Shown here: positions 1 through 5,266 of the stretch, piece by piece | Layout: every line of letters begins with the position of its first letter | How positions within the stretch are numbered: the stretch's first letter is position 1 | Assembly (NCBI GenBank): GCA_937915955.1 | Contig: CALGIB010000561.1 | Span: 1 to 5,802 of the forward strand | Origin: an uncultured Pseudomonadota bacterium | GTDB lineage: Bacteria > Myxococcota_A > UBA796 > CAJQPC01 | Length of the DNA stretch: 5,802 bases | Direction of reading: 5' to 3' | Position numbers and translations under genes: made by a program | The notes under the pieces: model-generated | What the model saw: only the letters and a program-made list of their open reading frames with translations | What the model was told of the DNA's origin: nothing | Database searches by the model: none

Positions 1-39
1 CGCGGGGGTCGACGTGCAGGCCAGCCAGAGGAGCGTCAT
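1..39 (-). CDS. Start of a possible lipoprotein gene, cut by the window edge
   Basis: Only 13 codons are visible, reading MTLLWLACTSTPA, and the frame stays open to the window edge. The ATG lies 12 bases after the stop of the receiver-kinase gene, in the same direction, and an in-frame TAG just upstream prevents a longer start. The hydrophobic run followed by Leu-Ala-Cys and a Thr/Ser/Pro stretch resembles a lipoprotein signal peptide with the lipidated Cys at residue 8. The h-region is very short and there is no basic n-region, so the call is weak. No strong ribosome binding site is visible. It would be the last visible member of the two-kinase operon. The function of the mature protein cannot be inferred. 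Confidence 0.35.
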   Translation of the reverse strand, partial: MTLLWLACTSTPA

Positions 40-51
40 GGCTCGCTGCTA

Positions 52-1161
52 TCAGGCCCGCAGGGCCTCCTGGATGGGCTCGGCGACGGGAATTGTGAAG
101 CAGATACCGCCGTGGGCGCGGTCGTCGCAGACCTGGATCGTGCCGCCGTGGGCCTCGACGGCCATGCGACAGAAGGCCAGGCCCACCCCGTGTCCCCGGT
201 GGCTGCCGCTGTAGTAGAGGTCGAAGATGCGATCCTTCTCTCCCGCGGGGACGCCCGGCCCGTCGTCCCCGACGCCGAAGTGCAGGCCCTCCGGGCGCAG
301 GGACACCTCGACGGAGACCTCGCTGTGGGCGTGCCGGATCGAGTTCGCCAGCAGGTTGCTGAGCACCCTGGCGATCAGGCCCTTGTCACAGGAGAGGCTG
401 GTCGGGCAGTCCGCCGCGATCTGGACGTTCAGCTCCAGCCCGGGGGCGGTGGGCCGGAGCATCCAGACGGTGTCACGCACCAGCTTGCTCAGCGAGGTGT
501 CCTGACGGTCCGCGCGGAAGCCCCCCTCGTTGCGCCGCAGGTGCAGCAGGTCGTTGATCATGCTCGTGGCCTGCTGGGTCGCGGCCAGGGCGAGCACGAT
601 GGACTCCTCGGCCGCGGCCGGCAGCCCGGTCAGGCCCTCGAGGCTGAAGCGCACGGCCATCAGCGGGCTGCGCAGGTCGTGGGCCAGCATGCTCACGAGT
701 TGATCCCGCTGCCGCTGGAGCTCGGAGAGCTGGATCATGCTCTTGTCGAGGCGCTCGTTGGTGCGCTCGAGCTCCGACTGGTAACGGCGGACCCGCAGGT
801 GGGTCTCCATGCGGGCCAGCACCTCCTCGGGGGAGAAGGGCTTGGTGATGTAGTCGGCTGCGCCGGCGCGGAAGGCCTCGACCTTGCGCTCGACGCTGGT
901 GGCCGCGGAGAGGATCAGGACCGGCACGTCCATGAGCTCCGGATCCCGCTTGAGCTCCCGGCAGATGTCCATGCCGTCGGAGTCCGGCAGGCCCAGATCC
1001 AGCAGGATCAGGTCGGGCCGTTGGCTGCGGGCGGCGGCCAGACCGAACTCGCCGGTCGGGGCTACGCGGACGCGGTAGCCGGCGTGGCCGAGCACGCCGC
1101 GCAGCAGCCGCAGGTTCGCCACGGTGTCGTCGATGACCAGGATGTCCGCTGGGTTGCCCAT
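52..1161 (-). CDS. Receiver-domain sensor histidine kinase (REC-HisKA-HATPase)
   Basis: This is a soluble 369-residue kinase. Residues 5-122 form a response-regulator receiver domain with the acidic pair D11/D12, the predicted phospho-acceptor D55 in LILLDLGLPD, S85 at the Thr/Ser switch position and the invariant K107 in TKPF. A coiled-coil linker covers roughly 125-155. The dimerisation/phospho-acceptor helix follows with H161 in LAHDLRSPL. The ATPase domain shows the N box (N269 and N273 in SNLLANSIRHA), a G1 box DDGPGVP at 299-305, an F-box-like RIFDLYY and a G2 box HGVGLAF. No membrane segment or output domain is seen, so it probably receives phosphate from another kinase and passes a signal on. 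The start is ATG with a strong GGGGGAGGG ribosome site just upstream. It begins 16 bases after the PAS kinase stop (TAG), so the two are probably co-transcribed and may form one relay. Confidence 0.93.
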   Translation of the reverse strand: MGNPADILVIDDTVANLRLLRGVLGHAGYRVRVAPTGEFGLAAARSQRPDLILLDLGLPDSDGMDICRELKRDPELMDVPVLILSAATSVERKVEAFRAGAADYITKPFSPEEVLARMETHLRVRRYQSELERTNERLDKSMIQLSELQRQRDQLVSMLAHDLRSPLMAVRFSLEGLTGLPAAAEESIVLALAATQQATSMINDLLHLRRNEGGFRADRQDTSLSKLVRDTVWMLRPTAPGLELNVQIAADCPTSLSCDKGLIARVLSNLLANSIRHAHSEVSVEVSLRPEGLHFGVGDDGPGVPAGEKDRIFDLYYSGSHRGHGVGLAFCRMAVEAHGGTIQVCDDRAHGGICFTIPVAEPIQEALRA

Positions 1162-1177
1162 GACCCTCCCCCAATGA

Positions 1178-3130
1178 CTACGTGTCTGCGGTCAACAGGG
1201 TGACAAGGCCCTGCAGGTCGTAGCTCTGGACGAGCTTGGTGACGGTCTGGCGGTGAGCCCGATCGGCGATGCCCGGGGTCAGGCGCTCCAGCTCCGCGAT
1301 GTCGCCGTGGGCCGCGGCCTGGAGCAGCGCCTCGCGCTGGGCCTGGGGCAGGCTCAGTGGGCGGAGAGCGGCGACCGCGCGGACCCTGGGGCTCCCCAGG
1401 AGGGTGCTCAGGACGTCGGCTCCGTCCTCGGCTGGGGTGAAGGGGATCGCCAGCCGGAAGCAGGTCCCGCGCGGGCCGGTGTGGAGCAGACTGAGCTCGC
1501 CGTCGAGGGCCAGGGCCAGCTGCCGGCTGATCGCCAGGCCCAGCCCCGTGGCGCCGCCGGTGCCCCGCTGGAAGGGCTCGAACAGGCAGGAGCGCAGCTC
1601 CGGCTCCACCCCTGGGCCCGTGTCGCTGACCTCGATCTCGAGCTGCACCTGGCCCCGGCGCACCAGCACCAGCACGCCGCCCTCGGTGGTGTGTCGGAGC
1701 GCGTTGGCCACCAGGTTCGTCACGATCTGCCGGAGCTTGCTGGCGTCCACCTCGACGGCGAGGTGGCTCAGGTCGCAGTGCAGGCCGAGGCTGATGCCAC
1801 GCTCGTGGACCCGCGGCTGGAACAGCGCCACGATGTCGGCCAGCAGATCGACGAGGTCCACCTGGCTGACGCGGGAGCTGACGCGACCGGCCTCGAGGCG
1901 GGACAGGGTCAGCACGTTCTCGAGCAGGTCGAGCAGGCGCTGGCCGTTGTCGCGGATGATCTCGACGGACTCCCGTTGTCCGCGGCTGAGGCCCTCGTCG
2001 CCGAAGAGCAGCTCGGCGAAGCCCAGCAGCGCGTGCAGCGGCGTGCGGATCTCGTGGCTCATGTGGGTCAGGAAGGCGGCCTTGGCCTGGGTGGCGGCCT
2101 CGGAGGCCTCGAGGGCGCGCACGAGCCCCTCTCTCGCGTCATGGTGGGTCATCCACTGGTCCACGCGACGGACGACGTCGGTGACCAGCTGACGCAGGCT
2201 GTCGCACATCGGCGGGCCGGACACGTAGACGACGACGCTGTGCCCGGAGGTCTGGTTGCGCACCTCCTGGGCGCCCTGGAAGCTGTCGCCCATCCGGACC
2301 CCGTCCAGCTCGATCGCGACGTCGGCCCCGTCCAGGGCCAGCGGCAGGTGCTCCAGGACCGAGGCCAGGACCACCTCGGCCGAGGTGGCCTCGACGATGC
2401 TGCGGCTGATGGCGTAGCCGGCGGCGAACTCGTGGCTCTGGCGCTCCAGCTCCGCGTGGGCGCGGCGGTTGTGCGTCAGGTCGACGCCCACGACCAGGAT
2501 GAACTCGACATGGCCGTCAGGACCCCGGATCGGCGTCATCTGGGTGAGCAGCAGCCGGTTCCCGGTCGGGGTCGGGATGTTGACCTCGTTGCGCTGTGGG
2601 TGACCCAGCGAGGTCTGACGGACCACCCACTGCAGGCGGGTTCGGTTCTCGGGCACGGCGGCGCCGCTGGGTCCGTCCCAGAGGAACTTGTTGACCACGT
2701 CCTCGCGGTTGAGCTGCCGCTCGTCCAGCATCGTGCGGTTGACGTCCAGGATCAGGCCGTCGGGGCTGAGGAGCTGCATGTGCAGCGGGCTCTGGTGGAA
2801 GGCCGCGTCGTAGCGTCGGCGGGCGACGGGCTGGACCGGCTCGAGCGACCGGGCCGAGAGGCGGGGCAGGGCAGCCGCCTCCAGGGCTGCGGCGATGGGC
2901 TCGCCCCGGAGCACGGCCAGATCGGCGCGGCCGCTGTTGAGCGCCTGGATGGCCTGCTGGGCCTGCTCGGGCCGGACCACGAGGATCCTCGGGAGCTCGC
3001 CCTCGATCAGCTCGTCGAGGCGCTCCAGGCTGGCTGCGAGGGCCTGGACTCCAAGGGCACCCCCGTCGACGAGCTCGCAGCTCTCGTCGACCAGGTCGTC
3101 AAGACCCAGGGTGGCGACGCGGAGCTTGAC
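1178..3130 (-). CDS. PAS/GAF-like sensor histidine kinase with receiver-type C-terminal tail
   Basis: This soluble histidine kinase is about 650 residues long when counted from the GTC at 3130. Residues 1-100 are an alternating hydrophobic region that looks like a degenerate receiver or other alpha/beta domain (PRILVVRPEQ, RADLAVLRGEP). A PAS domain with a PAC-like end covers about 106-222. A GAF-like helical/beta region covers about 235-330, followed by a short coiled coil. HisKA carries the phospho-acceptor H359 in THMSHEIRTPL. The ATPase domain has N472/N476 (TNLVANALRH), G1 DTGPGVEP at 503-510, LFEPFQRG, and G2 GATGLGLAIS. The tail at 590-650 (LPQAQREALLQAAAHGDIAEL onward) resembles the helical extension that often follows receiver domains in hybrid kinases, but no receiver is present. 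The kinase assignment is firm and the 5' end is not: in this frame there is no ATG, GTG or TTG between a GTG at 3307, deep inside the upstream gene, and a GTG at 2980. Position 3130 was chosen because an N-terminus-like stretch VKLRVATLGL begins there behind a GGAGGT. Confidence 0.85.
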   Translation of the reverse strand, partial: VKLRVATLGLDDLVDESCELVDGGALGVQALAASLERLDELIEGELPRILVVRPEQAQQAIQALNSGRADLAVLRGEPIAAALEAAALPRLSARSLEPVQPVARRRYDAAFHQSPLHMQLLSPDGLILDVNRTMLDERQLNREDVVNKFLWDGPSGAAVPENRTRLQWVVRQTSLGHPQRNEVNIPTPTGNRLLLTQMTPIRGPDGHVEFILVVGVDLTHNRRAHAELERQSHEFAAGYAISRSIVEATSAEVVLASVLEHLPLALDGADVAIELDGVRMGDSFQGAQEVRNQTSGHSVVVYVSGPPMCDSLRQLVTDVVRRVDQWMTHHDAREGLVRALEASEAATQAKAAFLTHMSHEIRTPLHALLGFAELLFGDEGLSRGQRESVEIIRDNGQRLLDLLENVLTLSRLEAGRVSSRVSQVDLVDLLADIVALFQPRVHERGISLGLHCDLSHLAVEVDASKLRQIVTNLVANALRHTTEGGVLVLVRRGQVQLEIEVSDTGPGVEPELRSCLFEPFQRGTGGATGLGLAISRQLALALDGELSLLHTGPRGTCFRLAIPFTPAEDGADVLSTLLGSPRVRAVAALRPLSLPQAQREALLQAAAHGDIAELERLTPGIADRAHRQTVTKLVQSYDLQGLVTLLTADT

Positions 3131-3133
3131 GGG

Positions 3134-3139
3134 ACCTCC
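3134..3139 (-). promoter_or_regulatory. Ribosome binding site GGAGGT before the PAS kinase
   Basis: On the minus strand GGAGGT is followed by CCC and then GTC AAG CTC CGC, where the kinase frame begins to look like a normal N-terminus. A site this good in a spot with no canonical start codon suggests either a GTC start, a base error turning GTG into GTC, or an upstream CTG start (3148 or 3184). The spacing of three bases is shorter than usual. Confidence 0.4.
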
Positions 3140-3180
3140 AGGTGACAGGCTCCCATCGGATTCGGCGTGACATCCTTTCG

Positions 3181-3558
3181 TCAGTTGAGCAGGGCCTCTA
3201 CCTCGGGGTCCAGGTACAGCCCCTCCAAGGCCGCGATCGACCAGGGCATGTCCACGACGCGGAGGATCCTCACGGCCGCGATCTGGGCGGGCCGGAGCTC
3301 GGCCCACATCGCCTCTTCCAGGAAGCGCAGCGCGCTGGCGTCCCCGAGCTTGCCCTCCATCGCCGAGCGACAGCGGGGGCAGGCCAGCAGCGCCCAGTCC
3401 TCGATCGGGTCCTCTGGGCCGCCGTCGACCTCGACGGGGCGCAGCCCCTCGCGATCCCCGCAGAGCTCGCAGCGGCTGCGGGCCCTCCGGCTGAGGTTGC
3501 GCCCCAGGTCGGCTAGCGCCGCCTGGTGAGCCTGGTGAGCGTCGCGTCCCTTGGCCAT
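3181..3558 (-). CDS. PhnA-type zinc-ribbon domain protein (stand-alone N-terminal domain)
   Basis: This is a 125-residue soluble protein. A basic, Ala-rich N-terminus (MAKGRDAHQA...) leads into a four-cysteine zinc ribbon, C30-E-L-C33 and C60-P-R-C63. It is followed by helices containing EEAMWAELRPAQIAAVRILR and, near the end, LEGLYLDPEVEALLN. From memory of the family, this order matches the N-terminal part of the longer PhnA-domain proteins, which show RSGNQCELCG, then C..C, then MWSEVPAVQVVAWRML, then a MYLDEE-like motif. The C-terminal beta domain shared with E. coli YjdM is absent, so it is a short version. PhnA-family proteins were named from the phosphonate cluster but are not shown to degrade phosphonates, so no enzymatic role is claimed. 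The start is ATG with AGGAGG (3565-3570) six bases upstream, one base after the stop of the preceding gene. About 50 bases separate its stop from the kinase coding region, so it may head the same transcript. Confidence 0.8.
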   Translation of the reverse strand: MAKGRDAHQAHQAALADLGRNLSRRARSRCELCGDREGLRPVEVDGGPEDPIEDWALLACPRCRSAMEGKLGDASALRFLEEAMWAELRPAQIAAVRILRVVDMPWSIAALEGLYLDPEVEALLN

Positions 3559-3559
3559 G

Positions 3560-3940
3560 TCAGGCCTCCTGTGCGGGGTGGAGCATCAGAGGACGCTGGC
3601 ACTCCGGGCACTGGTCCTCCATCTTCTCGGCGATCGGGCCGCCCTCGAGGGAGACCTGGGTCTGGCAGCCGGGGCAGCGCGTCTTCACGTCGACGAGCCG
3701 CCTGCGGACCCTCCAGAGGGTCCAGGCCACGTAGAGCAGGATGCTGCCGACGGGCAGGGTGACGACGCCGTGCGGACCCGGGGAGATCAGGATCAGCAGC
3801 AGGCCGATCGTGGCCAGGCCCGCGGCCTTGGGGACGCGCAGGCTGGCGAGCTGGAGCTGCCCCGTGCCGGAGCTGCTCTGCCCGGTGTCCGTCCGCACGG
3901 CGACAGGGAGGGGGCCCTCGGTCAGCGCGTCGATGTCCAC
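3560..3940 (-). CDS. Two-helix membrane protein with C-terminal zinc ribbon
   Basis: This is a 126-residue protein that I do not recognise as a named family. Residues 1-36 are polar. Two hydrophobic segments follow, about 38-54 (AAGLATIGLLLILIS) and about 57-76 (GVVTLPVGSILLYVAWTLW). A basic WRVRRR stretch comes directly after the second, which by the positive-inside rule places both ends in the cytoplasm. The tail carries a zinc-ribbon pair, C89-P-G-C92 and C111-P-E-C114, about 18 residues apart. It could be a membrane-tethered metal-binding or protein-contact module. The start is GTG, lying immediately after the TGA of the upstream gene with no gap, with GGGAG six bases upstream. Its own stop lies one base before the PhnA-type gene. 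This packing points to one translationally coupled group, and the neighbouring gene is also a four-cysteine zinc protein. Confidence 0.8.
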   Translation of the reverse strand: MDIDALTEGPLPVAVRTDTGQSSSGTGQLQLASLRVPKAAGLATIGLLLILISPGPHGVVTLPVGSILLYVAWTLWRVRRRLVDVKTRCPGCQTQVSLEGGPIAEKMEDQCPECQRPLMLHPAQEA

Positions 3941-4480
3941 TCAGTCTCCCTGCCTGGGCTGCGCCTCGACCCGCAGCATGGTCTGGAAGCGGTCGCCGCC
4001 CTCGTCCTCGGCGAAGGGGCACTCCACGGCGTCCGGGCCGTTGCTGACGCGCACCGTGGGGCTCTCCGGTTCGCCGTGGCTGTCGACGGTGGCGCCCGCG
4101 ACGGGGACGCGGCCGGCCTCGATCCAGACGTCCCAGCGCACCACCTGCGCGTCCACGACCATGCAGCCCGCGCTGCCGTCGCCGATGCGGGTGTGGTCGT
4201 GGTAGAGGTCCGGCACCTGGCCCTCGGTCAGGATGCCCGCGCGGCGGAGCTCGGTCAGGCGCCAGGTGTCCACGGTGAAGCCGCTGGACAGGGCGTGCGG
4301 GGCGACCGCCAGCGCCACCGCGCCCTGAAGGCTGAAGACGGCGCAGGTCAGGCCGATCCCGGCGATGCCGAGCAGCAGCAGCGTGTAGGCGGCGAGGCCC
4401 AGCTGGGACAGGCGGGAGGCCAGCCCGGAGGGGCTCTCGTCGTCCTCGACGACGCGCAGTTCGGGTGGGTCCGAGCTCAT
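3941..4480 (-). CDS. Unknown single-anchor membrane protein
   Basis: This 179-residue protein belongs to no family I recognise. The N-terminal 25 residues are polar and acidic (SSDPPELRVVEDDES). A strong hydrophobic segment at about 28-50 (GLAAYTLLLLGIAGIGLTCAVF) follows, then a weaker hydrophobic stretch around 52-62. The remainder, about 115 residues, is mostly polar and beta-like, with two cysteines (C106, C153) that could pair if this part lies outside the cytoplasmic membrane. It is best described as a signal-anchored protein with a small C-terminal domain, probably periplasmic. The start is ATG, without a clear ribosome site; no gene end that could couple to it was found upstream. Its stop touches the GTG of the zinc-ribbon membrane protein, so the two are almost certainly co-expressed. 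The ORF is supported by length, GC-rich third positions and exact end-to-end packing. Confidence 0.75.
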   Translation of the reverse strand: MSSDPPELRVVEDDESPSGLASRLSQLGLAAYTLLLLGIAGIGLTCAVFSLQGAVALAVAPHALSSGFTVDTWRLTELRRAGILTEGQVPDLYHDHTRIGDGSAGCMVVDAQVVRWDVWIEAGRVPVAGATVDSHGEPESPTVRVSNGPDAVECPFAEDEGGDRFQTMLRVEAQPRQGD

Positions 4481-4597
4481 GGCGAGGGCTCTAACCGGTG
4501 GGCCAGGTCCGGCCGGGTCTGGAGGTGGCCGTGAAGTTCAAGGGCCAGAGCGAGCGCATCCGCATCCTGGATCCTGCGCTCGAGAGAGCGGCCGCCG
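4481..4597. other. Gap between the SDR gene and the small membrane-protein operon
   Basis: This is the only sizeable non-coding stretch on the minus strand in the window. It contains an imperfect hairpin (4551-4582) and, on the plus strand, a short GC3-biased open frame starting at GTG 4498. I see no convincing -35/-10 pair for the downstream genes. Confidence 0.5.
4551..4582 (-). terminator. Possible hairpin terminator after the SDR gene
   Basis: Perfect 8-base inverted arms, CGAGCGCA (4551-4558) and TGCGCTCG (4575-4582), enclose a 16-base loop and begin 16 bases after the SDR stop. No T-run follows on the minus strand, so it is not a classical intrinsic terminator. It may instead stabilise the 3' end or be chance in GC-rich DNA. 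Confidence 0.2.
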
Positions 4598-5266
4598 CTA
4601 CAGCAGCAGCCCCCCGTCCACGGGCAGCTCCACGCCGGTGATCCACCGGGACTCGAGCAGGAAGCGAGCGGCCGCCCCCACGTCCTCGGGCGCGCCCAGG
4701 CCCAGCGGATGCAGGGCCGCGAGGGCGGCCAGGTCGCGGCCCTGGGTCATCTCCGTCGGCACCACGCCGACCCGCAGCGCGTTGGCCCGACACCGCGGCG
4801 CCAGCTCCAGCGCCAGCGTGCGCGTCAGGCTCGACAGCGCCGCCTTCGCCGCGGCGTAGAGGCCCAGCCCGGGGGCCGAGCGGGTGGCCAGCGTCGACGA
4901 GATGTTCAGCGCGCAGCCCCCCTGAGGAGCCTGGGCCGCCCAGGCGCGCGCCAGCATCGCCGGGGCCACGACGTGCACCTCGAGCAGCGCCCGGAGGTCC
5001 TCGGCCGACCAGTCTTCGACCGCCCCCGTGTGCGCGTGGCCGGCGTTGTTGACCAGGTGGGTGAGGGGACCGCAGCGCTCGATCAGGCCCTGGGCCCCGG
5101 TCGTGATGTCCGCGATCTGCCAGGCCGCGCCCAGCTCCTCGGCCAGGGAGCGAAGCGGCTCCTCCCGTCGGCCCACCAGGACCAGGTCGTGGCCCACCCC
5201 GGCCAGCTCACGCGCGATGGCCGCGCCCAGGCCGGTGCCGCCTCCGGTGATCAGCGTGCGGCTCAA
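4598..5266 (-). CDS. Short-chain dehydrogenase/reductase (SDR family)
   Basis: This is a 222-residue NAD(P)-dependent oxidoreductase of the classical SDR type, probably cytoplasmic. The Rossmann start TGGGTGLG is at 7-14. R33/R34 after the second strand favour NADP(H). D53 (ADIT) would contact adenine, and NNAG lies at 73-76. The catalytic residues are S124 (NISS), Y137 and K141 (YAAAK). The C-terminal VDGG is at 216-219. Two positions deviate: the tetrad Asn in the helix after NNAG appears to be H98 (LLEVHVVAP), and the usual PG after strand six reads VG (ALRVGVVPTEM). The frame is open further upstream, but that part is arginine/proline-rich shadow of the previous gene. The chosen TTG at 5266 overlaps the previous stop (TTGA) and has GAGG seven bases upstream. 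Coupling to a FolB-like gene suggests a pterin or related carbonyl substrate, but the TGxxxRxG signature expected of pteridine reductases is absent. The substrate is unknown. Confidence 0.9.
   Translation of the reverse strand: MSRTLITGGGTGLGAAIARELAGVGHDLVLVGRREEPLRSLAEELGAAWQIADITTGAQGLIERCGPLTHLVNNAGHAHTGAVEDWSAEDLRALLEVHVVAPAMLARAWAAQAPQGGCALNISSTLATRSAPGLGLYAAAKAALSSLTRTLALELAPRCRANALRVGVVPTEMTQGRDLAALAALHPLGLGAPEDVGAAARFLLESRWITGVELPVDGGLLL

Noticed and set aside
112..1203. Long plus-strand open frame opposite the receiver kinase.
   Set aside because: Its translation is a low-complexity Val/Ala/Gly/Gln/His mix without domains. The minus strand holds a full kinase with all motifs, so this is an antisense shadow of GC-rich coding DNA.
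1253..3145. A 630-codon plus-strand open frame opposite the PAS kinase.
   Set aside because: It has no recognisable motif and shows the repetitive composition typical of the antisense frame of GC-rich genes. The opposite strand has clear PAS, HisKA and HATPase motifs.
3551..4534. Plus-strand open frame of 327 codons across the small-gene trio.
   Set aside because: It is His/Arg/Gln/Ala-rich shadow sequence. The three minus-strand genes fit end to end with ribosome sites and CxxC or membrane features.
4569..4595. BamHI (GGATCC), XhoI (CTCGAG) and NotI (GCGGCCGC) recognition sites within 27 bases, resembling a cloning linker.
   Set aside because: The surrounding sequence fits the genome composition on both sides and continues smoothly into the SDR stop. 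GC-rich genomes readily hold such palindromes, and no vector sequence is seen. Chance is the simplest reading.
4477..4600. A minus-strand frame between the SDR stop and the anchor-protein start that ends in ATGA overlap with that start.
   Set aside because: Although the overlap looks like coupling, the frame has no ATG, GTG or TTG in the gap or the adjoining end of the SDR gene, and the peptide has no recognisable pattern.
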